Shown here: positions 32,603-45,149 of the stretch, piece after piece
Layout: every line of letters begins with the position of its first letter
Numbering within the stretch: position 1 is the first letter of the stretch
Assembly (NCBI GenBank): GCA_014058105.1
Contig: JACGCM010002300.1
Coordinates: 1,302,001 to 1,366,000, forward strand
DNA from: Kingdonia uniflora
Lineage: Eukaryota > Streptophyta > Magnoliopsida > Ranunculales > Circaeasteraceae
Reading direction: 5' to 3'
Length of the DNA: 64,000 nucleotides
Made by a program: the position numbers and the translations under genes
The notes under the pieces: generated by a model
Told to the model about the DNA's origin: nothing
The model's input: only the letters and a program-made list of their open reading frames with translations
The model's database searches: none

Positions 32603-32690
32603 CCGAGATTTTTGACGCTAGAACATCTCTTCTCTTAACTGGGTCTCGTCAAGTTCTGCCAATAATTCCCGTTCTCGAGAAGCAGTGGCA

Positions 32691-33655
32691 TCAGTATATG
32701 GAAGGGCCTGGATGATAGAAATATGTTTTTTTTAACGCAAAATTTTTACTAGGGACATGACCAAAAAATTTCTTGTTCCATGATCTAAGGCCCATTTTCG
32801 TAAATGAGAGTTTTTTTTTTACCAGTTGGGCAGGGGAGCCAGAACCTGTCATTTGCCAAAGGTCCTTTATCAAATGGGGGAAATATGGCTTTCGAATCCA
32901 CATAGATTGAAAGCGAAAACATTTAACTAGTGAATTCAGTTTAGGATAAGTATCAAGGCAAAGAGGGGAGTGATCCGAGCCCAATGCAGGTAAATGGAAA
33001 ACATTTGCTGTCGGAAAAATAAAGATCCAATCCGCATTTTCCATGCTCCGATCTAATCGCTCTTTAATGTTGTTTTTGCCCTGTCGTTTGTTGTTCCATG
33101 TAAAAGGATGCCCCGAGAAGCTGAGATGAATGAGGCCGGCTTGTTGAGTAACCTCTCTAGCAAAGACGCTAGTCCGGTGCAGAACGGTTTACCCCCACTT
33201 TATCCGAGCTCTCACAAATAGTGTTAAAATCTCCCAAAATCAGCCAAGGCCCAGAATGCTCATTCGCCGTCGTTTCAACCAGACGCCAACTTTCATTTCT
33301 ATCTCGTTGATAGGGACTCCCATAAAAAAATGATATCATCCATGGCAAGCCAGACGGCTCAGAGTAAATGAGAACATTAATAATATACTTATTACAAAAT
33401 AGAACATCCAAAGAAATATTGTTTTTCCACATTATACAAATACCTCCCGACCTTCCCTGGATACCAGAGGCCGAAATATCAACCCAGTTCGGGTAATTAA
33501 GACTACGTACTAAATCATGCATTTCGTCAGATAATCGTTTGGTCTCAGATAAAAAGACAATGTCCCCGTTAGAGGACCGGATCAGTTCTTTTAGGTGCCG
33601 AACTGCCTCAGGTTGACCCAAATCTCGGCAGTTCTATGATATTATGATCATAATG
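32691..33655 (-). pseudogene. LINE ORF2 endonuclease domain
   Basis: An ATG near 33655 begins MIIIS, then a stop where L1 proteins have the Trp of the W-N-C-R-G-L motif, NCRDLGQPEAVRHLKELIRS, IVFLSETK (Glu), SGGICIMWKN, FFYGSPYQRDR and WLILGDFNTI (the catalytic GDFN). After a break at 33169 comes NADWIFIFPTANVFHLPALG-SDHSPL (SDH motif). This is the apurinic/apyrimidinic-type endonuclease that nicks the target. Confidence 0.85.
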
Positions 33656-34231
33656 GCCCGGGTGGCCTACTTGGAGCCACCCGAACCCTAGAGTAACGGT
33701 CGAGAAGATAGTAAGTGCGACGTATCCCAGAGTAAGAGACAGAGATAGGATTGTGTACCGGTGAGTGAGACGGGGGGCGAGATCCGGACGGAGGGAGCTG
33801 GAATGGTAAGCACGAATCTGCAAACTGGATAGACTGAACAGCAGACCGCACGTGATGCCGAATCACTCGAGAGGTCGAAGCAAGTAAACCACGAGAGGGA
33901 ACCTGGACCTGTCTTTCCTGACGCTCAATACGACTCTCTGGTTCTCTCGTTGAAGAACCCATCGTCCCTACCGAGCTTCCCCGAGGGAAAATGGTCTACG
34001 GAATCCAAGGATATGCCGACGGAATTTCTGCCTGGTTCCTACCAAATTTTAATTCCATTCCTCCAACCCAATCATGCCCCCAAATGATCACATTCCCTCC
34101 CATATTGACAGAAGACACACCCTCTAGTTGAACCATAATCCGTTCCTCCTCCATCAGCACTCGCCCTGAAGTTTGTCCTCTGATAAGGTAATCCAGGGTA
34201 TTACCAGCTGGGTTTCCTTCCCCCCAATCCT

Positions 34232-35150
34232 CTAATCTCCTGGAGCCCCAAGAGCCCCCAGGTTCGGGAGACCTGCATAAGCTAAAAAACCATCAACCTC
34301 ACGGATCAAGGTGCCCTCCGACGGGTCCTCCTCTGAATCCGACTCAGACTTTGCGGTCACTCCTCTCAAAGAATCCTGGAATTGCTGATAAAGAGCCCTA
34401 CTGGTTATCAGCCCTTTCCCTTTACCCTGTATCCTAAGTCCGGATGAAGGCTCAGCGGGTTCAGTACCTTGTCCCCCTGCTCGTGGAAGTTCAGGCTGAT
34501 ACAAAGCAACATTCAGATTCCTTACTCCAACTTCTTCAGTCTCTGGGATCATCGTGCATCTCGGTGTCCTATGTCCCATTTTAAAGCAATTAGTACAAAA
34601 GATCACTGGGGGCCCTTCATACTGAATGTCCACTGAGATTTGATCATTTTTAATCTCTGCCCATATAGCTGGTGGGAAAACCTCGTATATATCCATAACT
34701 CTTCTAGCTAGATAACCATTTGTTGTGACCCTTTTATTAGCTCGATTCGGTTCAGTCGTAAGCACAAGTCCAAGATATTGACCAAATTCACAGAGGAAGG
34801 CAGGAGTGCCGTAAAAGAGTTCAGGTACGTTAAAAGTTACCCAGAAGGGAACAAACTTGAAAATCAAAGGTTCAATAGGAGCTTTAGCTTCATACATCAT
34901 AAGAATTATAGCGTGGCCATATGGAGTCTACGGTTGGTTCAGTAGTACAAAATTTTGATCAACAGCAGTTCAAAATTTGAACAGAAAGTACATTTTACCG
35001 TTAAACGTCCGTTCAATAATCTGGACGTTTTCAGAGGTCTCCATGGACCAAAAGCTTTTCAGAGCTGCCACTATTTTGGAGAAGCTCCGGCCCGTTTCGA
35101 AGGACATCATTCCGATCAGGCAATACTTCCATTGTTCTTCCTCTTCTAAT
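34232..35150 (-). pseudogene. LINE ORF1 (DUF4283 and zinc knuckle)
   Basis: From the 5' end the minus strand gives EEEQWKYCLIGMMSFETGRS, SKIVAALKSFWSM and NGKMYFLFKF, a DUF4283 domain, with a stop after it near 34970; then FVPFWVTFNVPELFYGTPAF, ARRVMDIYEVFPPAIWAEIK and the perfect knuckle CTNCFKMGHRTPRC. A Ser/Glu-rich tail (KSESDSEEDPSEGTLI) ends at 34232. ORF1 proteins of plant L1 elements bind the LINE RNA. The N-terminus is truncated by the element's 5' end. Confidence 0.82.
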
Positions 35151-35172
35151 ATAAGGGGTGGCTATAGTTTTT

Positions 35173-37872
35173 GGTTTCACCGCTTTTGCCGTCTCCTATG
35201 GATTGTTTTTCTTCTAAAAACCCTCAAAACTAGTTTTGATCAAATTATCTATCGCAAGGAAAGTTTTCAGGTAACTTCCACCACTCTAACCTCTCTCCCT
35301 AACACACTAAATTCCTCTATTCATCCAATTTCCTTCTTGGTCGCGATTATTCAATTTCACGCATCTCTCTCAATTCATTAACATCAGCCGTGAATTAATG
35401 AATTGGGGAGGGTTGATTTTCCTCTTCTTGTAAATTTCCATTTACTTTCGCCTCAAGGTAAAATCTGCTCTCTTAATTTTCATTGTACTATTTTTATTTT
35501 ATTTTTCTAATCAGAGCTGTTATTTTAATGTAATGATTTCTAAATTGGGTTAGTTTTACTTTGTCTATATAAAGTAGATGTGATTGGCATTATTGTGTTA
35601 TCGGCATCTGAGTTAGATGCTTTCATCCCAATTCTCTCTCTCTCTCTCTTAGTTTAGATGGGTCTCCTCCGAAGATTGAACCTCCGAAAAATTAATTTAT
35701 GCCTTTCATACCTAATGAACCAATTTTGAAGCATCAATCTATGGTATCATTGATGACCAAAATTCTTCAATCATCATGATGTAGGCATTGAAGGTAATCT
35801 GAATTTTCTCAATGATGAATTTTAAACCAATCATGATGGGTTAAAATTTAGTGTTAGTTTGGTCTGTTGGGTTAGAAAATTTAGGTTAATGGCAATTGGC
35901 ATTCATTGGATGTCAAAAACTTTGGAATGAGATGTTTACTAAAGACTTGTTTATCGGGATATTATAGCAACTTTTTTTGCAAGATTGATCTTGGTTACTT
36001 ATTAGGAGTATTTTTTGTATTCTAGTAATGTTTGCTATGAACATCTGTGCTAGTTATTTCTTAATTCTTGCATATTAATTCTTATAAAGGGCCACAATAC
36101 AAGTGGAGCTTCTGTTTGGTTGGAACATGTTTGCCAATTTCTTCGTTGTTTGCTAATAGATATGGTAGTAGTATAGTAGTTACTCATGTTTAATTATCCC
36201 GTAAATGTTGAAGATTTCGCCTGTCTTATATAGCCATATAGGTTTGAGTTCTTACTTCACCTATTATTTTCGAACTATATCAAAAGCATTGTTAGTAGCT
36301 GTACATAAAATCCCATTTTAAATGAACATTGTTCTGGTCTTTCCGAACTTATTATCGTGGTTAATGTTTTGTAGTTGTTGAGATCAATCAATTATATGCT
36401 TTACTCTGACCCCCTTCCCTTTTTGGACGGATTTCCAATAGGGAGACTTATGTTTGGGGACTTGGCATGGACTTCAATGTGAAAATTCAAATATAATATC
36501 AATGTGCTGGGGATTTCTCAAACTCTTAAACATAATAGATTTGAAAATTCCTTACTAAGGGTTTGTACTTGAGTTTTCATTAGAGCATCATTTGTCTTGA
36601 TTTCTAAGCTACAAAATAATGGGTAGTTAGGATCTTTTGGTGAACTTGTTTTCGAAGTTGTATTTATTGTAGGAAACAAATAAGATGTTCTTTCCTACAT
36701 GCTTTCCACTAAAAAGGAATGTTGAGAATGAGAATTCTTATTATTTTCTTTACATTAACAAATGTTCGTACATGGTTTTATTTATATTTCAATGATTTTC
36801 TTAAAGTTTTTAAGTGCTGTTTGGCGATGTAGAGATCTAAGCAAAAACCATACTCGGGGGAGCAATTCGTTTAATCTGCCGCTTACCATGGCGAACTTGT
36901 ATGTTTGAACCTTGAACATTGTGATTTTCTAATAATTTTAAGAAATTTGATTCCATTGTCTTTATGATATTTGTTAACTTGCATGTAAATATATATGTTT
37001 CTTTATATATAGCCTCTCATGGATGTTTGATTGTCTTCATTTGTGGGTGGTAATTTTCTTTCTGCAAATTGGTTTGCGGGAAGTATTCTAAATTCTTAAT
37101 TCAATCACTTGATTGGCAACCATGTAAGTTCCTGTTTTTCTTGTGGTTTGTCCTTCTTTATTTGGGAATTACAGATAAATCCTTGTGTTATAGATTGTAA
37201 AATTAATTCCAACAGAAGCACCAACACATGGTCCAACCAATATCATGTGCTTTTTTATGCTGGAATTCCAAAGCTGATACAAATGTTCAAGCTTGAATGT
37301 TTTTCAATGGGGGTGTATTGCTATCATCTGCAAGACTCAAGAAATCTTCATTTCGGAATGATTGGGGATGCTTGAAAGCTATGGTAACTACTCACTTTTG
37401 TTTTTGGTAATTATATACTTATTCTTTTTCATGTGGAAATTTTATTTCAACTACTCAATACCATTTAACAATTTAACAATGGGAATTCACAGGTTTCATA
37501 TATTCTAGCATAAGTCACTGACTTAATATGGCATGAAAAAAATGTTGGGGCTTGCAAATACTTGGAACAAAATATCTGAGGATGAGATGAAGATGGCTTG
37601 TCTTGCTATTTGAAATGGAGGTAGTTTGATATCGCGAAGGCCTATAATATGAGGTTATAATGCTGATTATGCGTAGAGGCAATATCTTTACTAAATGTAG
37701 AATAGATAAGACTTAATTGTATTTTTGTTATCTTTCTTTTTCCTCTTTTTAGTTGTCGTGTCTCTAGAAGCTAAAAGCGTGAGTTCCGGTCATGACAATC
37801 TCTTACACAAAACTAAGTGTGGATGCATGCAATAAAAACAATTATGAGTTATATTTGTTTGTTTATGAATTC
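35173..37872. other. 2.7 kb with no recognised gene
   Basis: AT-rich DNA with a CT-rich leader-like start (35270-35460) ending in a donor-like AAGGTAAAAT, and a few short open pieces next to AG or GT sites (36834-36905; 37170-37375, reading INPCVIDCKINSNRSTNTWS). This resembles the 5'UTR-intron structure of a plant gene, but I cannot link the pieces or name a family. A CT microsatellite lies at about 35634-35650. Confidence 0.35.
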
Positions 37873-37877
37873 ATAAG

Positions 37878-38552
37878 TGTGAGGGCTTATTTATAATCCT
37901 CATACTGAGTCCGATATTCGAACTCACATAGTTCGAGTAAACACACTAATAACCAACCAATGACTAAAAGTAAGGAGATCGTAGTACAGACTTCCTTACA
38001 TACAGTTCGAAGATATCAAAACATCCTGTGACTTCGCGCTACAGAAAATACTTAACTTATCAACAGGTCGTATGCATGCGAACATCACAAGAGATTGTAT
38101 CTTCCCAACGGTTTGAAGTTACAGCTAAAGAATATTAATAGATTCGTTACAGATCAATAAATATCAAAACGTTACAGAAGACCATTATGAAGACTCATCA
38201 AAATCTGATATTGTAACGTCTCTCATCAATGTAACCAACGGTCATATTATAATACCTATAAAAAGAAATTTGGAGATCAGGATCCAGGACGACTATTATC
38301 ACCTAGAGAGCTCTTAGAGAAAGTCATCCCTACCAAAACTCAGAGACTTGATATCTTTCTCTCTTTGTAATAGTTATATATATATAAAGACACCATTCCT
38401 TCAGAAACCCTCAGGAGAGGTCGTGGTTTTTAACCTATTCAAAGGTTTTCTACTCTAAATCATGTGTCAATTGCTTTATGTTCTCAGCCACTATTATATA
38501 TTTTAATGGTGTAAAACACTGTTTTCGGTCTCTACGAAAATAGGCTATTATA
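37878..38552 (+). repeat. 5' LTR of the Tat element (675 bp)
   Basis: Starts TGTGAGGGCTTATTTATAAT and ends GGCTATTATA, where the other LTR ends TTATTACA. Preceded by ATAAG and followed after 2 nt by the primer site. Confidence 0.92.
38257..38265 (+). promoter_or_regulatory. TATA box of the Tat LTR
   Basis: TATAAAAAG; the same motif is present in the 3' LTR at 53077-53085. It lies about 300 bp before the LTR end, a usual place for the U3 promoter. Confidence 0.55.
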
Positions 38553-38554
38553 TT

Positions 38555-38570
38555 TGGCATCGTCTGTAGG
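38555..38570 (+). other. Primer-binding site of the Tat element
   Basis: TGGCATCGTCTGTAGG, 2 nt after the LTR. It resembles the TGGCGCCGTCTGTGGG sites common in Tat elements, with changes that look like CpG decay. Confidence 0.7.
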
Positions 38571-38631
38571 AACTGAAGCATACAAACTCAGCGTTCTCCA
38601 ATCCAATTTTTACCGCATTCACTTTTGAAAT

Positions 38632-41170
38632 ATGGCAAATCAAGACAAATCATACCACACCGTGCTTGACGCGGCCTAAGGAGTCACAAATTTGCGAACA
38701 ACTGTGTAAGCAGAAGCTAAGCGACGAATAGAGTTAGAGAAACAGCTCGCCATCATGCAGGAAACAATCAGAGCGCTTCAAGCTCAAATAGCAGCAAATC
38801 CGCGACAAAAGAGCGCTCTGCCTGGAGCCTTGAGGATATCAGTCCATGATTGCCTGGGACATCGAGGTCGAAATATCACACTTCCTCAAATTTAGCAAGA
38901 ACCAGTCTTACCTCGGAGTCACATCAATCCACCATTACCCGCTGGAGCGATAATAGATCTACAACAACAGGAGGAGCAAAACAGAGAAAAACCTTGAGTT
39001 TCAGTCTATGACCGCATGTAGGGGTGTAACTTTTGTCCGAATTTCCAATTTTTTCTGATTTTTTCGATTTTAGAACACTATTTTACAGTTCTGATTTCCG
39101 AAAATCCGATTTCCGAATTTTTTTGAAAAATTTCGGATCGCAATCGGAACAGATTTTGCAGTTCCGAAATTCTGAATTTTCCGATCCGATTTTCGATCCG
39201 ATAATTCCGAATATATTCCAATCCGATTTATTCCGAAAAATATTCCGAATATCCATCCGATCTGATTATTCCAAAAATTTATAAGTTAAACAATTAAACT
39301 TATATCTGAACTAGGGCTCCATTCTCAACTCCTCTGCCTCCATTCTCCACTCCTCTACCTCCAAAATCTACCACCGACTCTTATTCACTGATCTCCACCA
39401 CCGACTCTTTTCCACTGCCTCCACACCGACTCTTCTTCTCCAAAAATCAAAATTCATCCACTACCTCCACTTCACCATCGACTCATCTCCGCTGCCTTCA
39501 CTCTACTGATCAGCAGTCCACTCCTCTGAAGATCAGTTCACTTTGATTTGAAGAAGAATCTTGGGCGTACATATCCAGTATCCATCTCCACTGCCTCTAC
39601 TTTGATTCGGAGAAGAATATTTGAATCTTTGATTTTAAATCTCCACTACCTCTGTACAGTAGTTTTATAGGTGACTCTCTCTCTCTCTAGGTTGGCAACA
39701 CAAGTAAAGCAGTATCTTGATTTGGGTTTGATTTCCAATTATTTTTTCTAATTATTTCGAAAATACATTCTGAATTTTTTTTCTGAATTATTCCGAATTA
39801 TTCTGAATATTTCGAATATTTTGAATTCGGAATTATTTATGCAGTTTCGAAAAAAATCGGATCAGAACAGATTTTCCAGTTCTGAAAAAAATTGAAAAAT
39901 TCCGACTAGGCTCATTTCCGATCCGATCCGATCCGAAAATAGGCCTAACCGCATGAGAGAAGCAATAGGAGAGCATAATCCTGCGGGAGGACCAACAACA
40001 AAACGAGCTGTCACGTCTCGCCTACATCTCACTCCAGAGTAGGTTGACAGGCGCATCAAAGAGCTGTTAGACGCTCAAATACACACTACAAAAAATAGCT
40101 ATCCTAAACTACAGAATAGCTCACTCGCACAAGAGTTGCTAGATGAGGAAATGCCCGCCAGTTTTCATACTCCGAAGATCTAGAAATACAGGGGGGGAGA
40201 TCCTGTGGAACACGTCCAAGAATTTCAGGATTCTTTGGGACTGCACTCGACTTCTAACCACATCCTCTGCCGCCTCTTTCCAACCAGTTTGAAAGGAGAA
40301 CCTCTACGATGGTTCCACACACTCAACGAAGGATCTATCTTCACTTTCGAACAACTTTGCGAACTGTTTGTCAATAACTATTCGCACAATAAAGACAAGG
40401 AGGAGAGTCTTTACTCTTTGTTCAACCTCAAGCAGGCGTCGGATGAAAAATTAGAGACATTTACCTGGAAATTTTTTGGACTAGCCAGGAAAATCGACAA
40501 CCTCGACAAGAAAATTACAATCTCCGCCTTCACCAATGCTTTAATCGCGAATGGACGAGTCAAAGAGCACCTAGTTCTCAACAAGCCATTGACGTTGGAG
40601 GACATGATAGAGAAGGTCAATAACTTCATCGACCTTGAACGGCTGTCAACTAAGAGGCAAAGACCTCAACGCACCACCCTACCAACAAAAGGCCATCCCG
40701 ACGAACAAACCCATAACAGCAATAAAGTCTATGGGGGTGATAAGAAGCGATTCAAATTCAATGACAATCAAGGACGCTAAGGGTGGAAGAAACCAATTCC
40801 GTGTATACCACAGTTAAACAACTACTCTTGCAGACTTGTACCCACTGATACAAAAGGATGAATGCTTCAGAACTGCCAATACTCTTACGCCCATACCAGG
40901 AAAGCCATACTGCATTTACCACCAGATTCAACATCATGACACGGAGCGATGTTTTGCATTGATATTTTTTCTCCAGAATATATTTGCACAAGGTCGAATG
41001 CTGGAATATATTGTTGACATCGAAAGTTATAAGGATGGCAGCTACAAGACTACGCCAAGATCATCCAAGTTGACGAAACAAATGAAGAAATACACCTGTA
41101 TTTCATCAAAACTTAGACAATCAACAACTCTAACAGGTCCAAGCGTAGGTGCATCGAACAATGCCATGAT
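38632..41170 (+). pseudogene. Tat gag, split by a hAT element
   Basis: Begins at the ATG at 38632 (MANQDKSYHTVLDAA, stop) with a coiled N-terminus (IELEKQLAIMQETIRALQAQ). The hAT element at 39019-39947 interrupts VYDR/MREAIGEHNPAGGPTT. The retrotrans_gag domain is at 40205-40780: DPVEHVQEFQDSLGLHST, LFPTSLKGEPLRWFHTL, FEQLCELFVNNYSH, LYSLFNLKQASDEKLETFTW and KPLTLEDMIEKVNNFIDLER. At least four in-frame stops and a frameshift after 40780 are present. No intact zinc knuckle was found. Confidence 0.85.
39019..39947. mobile_element. Non-autonomous hAT-type element (929 bp)
   Basis: Flanked by the 8-bp duplication ACCGCATG (39011-39018 and 39948-39955). The ends are imperfect inverted repeats, TAGGGGTGTAACTTTT and, on the other strand, TAGGCCTATTTTCGG. 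TTCCGAA/TCGGAA-type subterminal motifs fill both ends. There is no transposase. The centre (39310-39680) is CT-rich with CCACCGACTC repeats. One copy of the duplication restores the gag frame (YDRMREAI). Confidence 0.85.
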
Positions 41171-41646
41171 CTGACAATGGCAGACAAAGAAGCTCATTTG
41201 TTGCCAGAATCCAGCAATCGGCGAGCTGGGATTTCTTTCGAAGACTGTGACGTTCGTCACGTCAACTTTCTACACCAAGATGCACTTGTGATCATGTTAA
41301 AGATGAAGAACATAGTTCTACATACGATGATGGTTGATACCGGCAGCAGCATCGAACTAATTTCCAGAGTACAATCGACCAAATGGGCTTAACAGACAAG
41401 GTCGAACCAAGTGACATCAATGTCTCTGGATTTAACGACTCTATGGCAGAACGTGTGGGGAAAATCACACTTCCCATCATAGCTGGGCCAGTCATACTGG
41501 ACGTAGTTTTTTACGTCATCAAAGCCACATCCCGTTACCTGAGCATCATGGGACGACCATGGTTATATAACATGAATATATCATCAGGCATTACGATTCG
41601 ATTGGAAAGGAGGGATTTACGAAATCAAAGGAATGCCAGAAATTAG
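41171..41646 (+). pseudogene. Tat aspartic protease
   Basis: LHTMMVDTGSSIELISR carries an intact DTGS active site, followed after a frame change near 41390 by VSGFNDSMAERVGKITLPII, LDVVFYVIKATSRYLSIMGR and PWLYNMN, the second half of a retropepsin fold (the usual ILGRPWL). A frameshift near 41390 and stops downstream break the polyprotein. Confidence 0.85.
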
Positions 41647-41929
41647 CTTGAGCTTGTGATAATACTGTTTCCATTGAAACTAAGCCAGCTGCAACAACTC
41701 CTGTATAGCAATTACAACATTCAATTCCTGCAGAACCTCAGTTGCCAGACATCGAACCAACAGAGTACGTCGAGATCAGTGGCACGAACAGGGGAACTCA
41801 CATCTGAACTCTCTTAAGCACGGAGGAACGCTCGAATCTTATACAATTCCTCACAAAGAACAGTGACGTCTTTGCATGGATGTTTCATGAAATGCCAGGG
41901 ATCGATCCAGCTACACATGCCACAAGCTA

Positions 41930-43240
41930 GGGTTGAAAGATAAAGCAGAACTTGCCAAGGAAAAGCAACGGACTCTTTCTCCAAGATTGCGTGACAAGGT
42001 AAATATAGAGATTGAAAAATAGATTGAGGCTGGTTTTATTCGCAAAGCTATTTACCCAGACTGGATATCGAACATTGTCGCAGTCTCAAAAAAGAATGGC
42101 AAAATTAGAGTCTGTGTTGATTTCACGGATCTCAACAAGCACACGCCAAAAGATAGTTTTCCACTTCCAATCATCAATCACCTGCTCGATTCTACAGTAG
42201 GGCACAAACTTCTTTCAATGATGGACGCATCATCAGGATATAATCAGATACCACTTCTTCCTGAAGATCAAGACAAGACTGCGTTCATCACCGTATAAGT
42301 TCTATATTGCTATAAAGTCATACCTTTCGGCCTGAAAAATGCAGGAGCTACTTATCAGAGATTGATGACACAAATGTTCAAGGACCATCTCGGTAAAACA
42401 ATGGAGGTCTACATTGACGATATGCTCTACAAAAGTCTCAAGAAAGAGAACCATCTCACTGATTTGCGGGCAACTTTCAAGATTTTACGATCTTACAAGA
42501 TGCGTCTAAATTCTGATAAATGCCAGTTCGGAGTACAATCCAGAAATTTTCTAGGTCATCTAATCAGCAAAAGAGGGATTGAAGCTGACCCGTCACGCAT
42601 ACGAGCTCTCTTGGCTATGCCGTCACCAAAGACAAAGAAAGACGTTCAGAAGCTAGCCGGGAAGATTACAACGCTAAACAGATTCGTATCCAAATCTTCA
42701 GACAGATGTTGACCTTTATTCAATTTGTTAAAGCAGGGTGAGGAAAATCAAATAATGATCCAGAGATCGAATGGACAGACAAGTGTAAAGCGGTTTTCCT
42801 CAAGCTCAAGAGTTATTTGGGCAAACCACCAGTTATGAGCACACCAGCAGACGGAGAAGAGCTCACAGTATACCTAGCTATTACAGATACATCTCTTAGC
42901 TCCGTCCTCATCCGAATCGAAGAAAAGATTGAGAAACCAGTCTATTTTATCAGCAAGACTTTGACTCCCGCTGAAACGTAATATACCAAGATTAAAAAGC
43001 TCTTTTAGCTCTCGTCTATACATCACAAAAGTTGAAGCAGTATTTTCAAGCTCATACTATTTATGTCTTGACGAACTATCCACTTTACGAAATCTTATCC
43101 AAGCGTGAAAAATCTCGACGTATTCAACAATGGTCCGTAACACTCGGGGAGTACGATATATATTTCAAACCACGCCATTCTGGAAAGGGTCAAGCTGTAG
43201 CAGATTTCCTAGCAGATTTTCCAGTTGAGGATCCTGATTG
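41930..43240 (+). pseudogene. Tat reverse transcriptase and first RNase H
   Basis: RT blocks: AGFIRKAIYPDWISNIVAV, KNGKIRVCVDFTDLNKHTPK, SFPLPIINHLLDST, MMDASSGYNQIPL, a stop, IPFGLKNAGATYQRLM, VYIDDMLYKS (YIDD intact), NFLGHLISKRGIEADPSRIR. RNase H: VYLAITDTSLSSVLIRIE, KPVYFISKTLTPAE, stops near 42980 and 43010, then KSRRIQQWSVTLGEYDIYFK and GQAVADFLADFP. Several stops (41 970-42 300 and 42 715-43 030) disable it. Confidence 0.9.
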
Positions 43241-43309
43241 GGAAGAAAAATTTATTGATCAGAAAGATGAGCCACTCACAGATCAGTCCGAAGATAAATT
43301 TGATTGGGT

Positions 43310-43664
43310 AACAAAGAAAGGTTGGCGAATTTTGACTGACGAATCCGTCGGTCCATCCGGATCAGGGATTGGAATCGTTCTTATTACTCCCTCCAATGAT
43401 CAGCTCGAAAAATCCGCTCACCTCAGTTTTGAAGCAACCAATAACGAAGTTGAATATGAGGCCTTGATTCATGGCTTGGACATGGCAATCACACTGGGAG
43501 TAGCAGAACTCTCTGTCTATACAGATTCATTACTAATAGTCAACCATTACACAGGCGTCCATCAAACCAATGGGAGAATGGTCGACTATGCTGCTGCAGT
43601 GGTCGAACGAATGAACAAATTCCAGACAATTTCTATAGAGCATTTTTCATGGGGAGAAAATTGA
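43310..43664 (+). pseudogene. Tat archaeal-type second RNase H (aRNH)
   Basis: WRILTDESVGPSGSGIGIVL (Asp), HLSFEATNNEVEYEALIHGL (Glu), GVAELSVYTDSLLIVNHYTG (Asp) and VVERMNKFQTISIEHFSW. This RNase H, separate from the RT-linked one and similar to archaeal/plant RNase HI-like proteins, is known only in the Tat branch of plant Ty3/gypsy elements, so it places the element. The final His/Asp block is broken by a stop at 43663 (the family continues HIPRxxNxxADAL; here NSNALVYLTGV follows). Confidence 0.88.
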
Positions 43665-43859
43665 CATTCAAATGCGCTCGTTTACCTTACTGGTGTCCTC
43701 AGATCAGAAGCTAGTTACTTAAAGATCGACGTCATTTCTAACCCCAGTATCAATACCATTGAATCCAGCGCCATTAATACTGGGGGCAACGAAGAAATTG
43801 AAGATGATTGGAGATAGCCTTTCATTACTTACATCGGACCTCACAATAAATTCGACGGG

Positions 43860-45041
43860 CCACTTCCTGAGGATCCTACGGAGTGGGGGAGATTAATTGA
43901 CAATGCCCGAAGATACACTGTTCAGGGCAATCAACTATATAAAATTTTGGTCGCTGGTCCCTACCTCATTTGTCTATCTGACAAAGAAGCACAATAATTC
44001 TTGCACGATCTACACGAAGGCATGTGCAGATCCCATGAAGCAGGACGATCTCTCGGAAATAGAACTTTAACTCAAGGAATGTTTTGGCCTAAGATGAAAG
44101 CGCAGGCAATCGAATATGCCCATAAGTGTGACGCTTGTCAGTGGCACAGACCTAAAAAGTGAGCTCCAGCACTTGAGTTACACTCGAGCCAGGTCACTTG
44201 GCCATTCAGACGATGGGCTCTCGATCTCGTAGGAGAGTTTCCTGCAGTTCTAGGAAAATGAAAACATTTGTTGGTCGCTACAAACTACTTCACTAAATGG
44301 GTAGAAGCAGTTCCGTTGTGTTGGACCCGAGAAGACGAAGTCATCAGATTTATCTGGGAGAACATTATTATCCGATTCGGCAGACCACATCTCATCAGAA
44401 TTGATAATGGACCACAGTTTGTCGGCTCCAAGATCGTCGCATTCCTCAATGAGCACAACATCATTCATTCTCCATCCAACCCTTATTACCCACAAGGAAA
44501 CGGACGGGCAGAGATTACTAATCGAACTATTATGGATGACATCAAGAAGTGTTTAGACGACAAAAAGAGGAACTGGGTGAACGAGTTACCACACGTACTT
44601 TGGGCCTACCGAATAACTCGTAGAACAACAACAGGCTCTACACCGCTCTTACTGGCCTACGGAACTGAGGCCATCATTCCCACTCAATACCATCACCCAA
44701 TACGAGATCACGAGATGACCGATGAAGAAAACAAATTTCAGATCGCATGTAATCTGAATTTGATCGAGGAAACATGTGATAGAGGAATTGTTAGTCTGGG
44801 AAGATATCATCTTGCTTTATCCCGGTCATATAACAAACGTGTCCGACACAAAGAATTCAAAGTTAAGGACCTCGTTCTTAGAGAAATCCCATCACATCGC
44901 AAAACACCTAATGCTAGGAAGCTGGCTGAGAATTGGGAAGGTCCTTTTATCGTAACTGAAATGAGTGGTTTAGGATCCTATGATCTCAGTACGCATGATG
45001 GAATTCCTGTACCGAATCTATGGAATACCCGTCGACTGTAG
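43860..45041 (+). pseudogene. Tat integrase
   Basis: Zinc region: LHDLHEGMCRSHEAGRSL (H-H) and YAHKCDACQWHRPKK (C-C). Core: RRWALDLVGEFPAV (first Asp), a stop, LVATNYFTKWVEAVPL, LIRIDNGPQFVGSKIVAFLN (second Asp) and GNGRAEITNRTIMDDIKKCL (Glu). C-terminal: SRSYNKRVRHKEFKVKDLVL and NWEGPFIVTEMSGLGSYDL. The triad is complete; stops near 43990, 44160 and 44260 break the frame, while the last 257 codons are open. Confidence 0.9.
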
Positions 45042-45149
45042 CTGTATCGGAGATAAAGATACTGTAATATCCAATATTATGTAATAAAGAACTTTTTCAG
45101 CATTATTTTGTAAGTCTACTCAATTCAATCATTCCTGTTATTTCCAAGA

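Larger units (their letters stand above)
29510..35155 (-). mobile_element. L1-type LINE, 5.65 kb, 5'-truncated, with 17-bp target duplication
   Basis: GGGTGGCTATAGTTTTT occurs at 29493-29509 and again at 35156-35172 and brackets the element. On the minus strand ORF1 (35150-34232) is followed by ORF2 with endonuclease, RT, zinc and RNase H domains (33655-29531), then a short 3' end with AATAATAAAAAAA next to the duplication. Both ORFs are broken. The 5' end starts inside ORF1, so the copy is truncated. Confidence 0.9.

Noticed and set aside
40083..40100. CACTACAAAAAAT, like a CACTA element terminus
   Set aside because: It is inside continuous Tat gag coding sequence (AQIHTTKNSYPKLQ) and has no partner end or 3-bp duplication.
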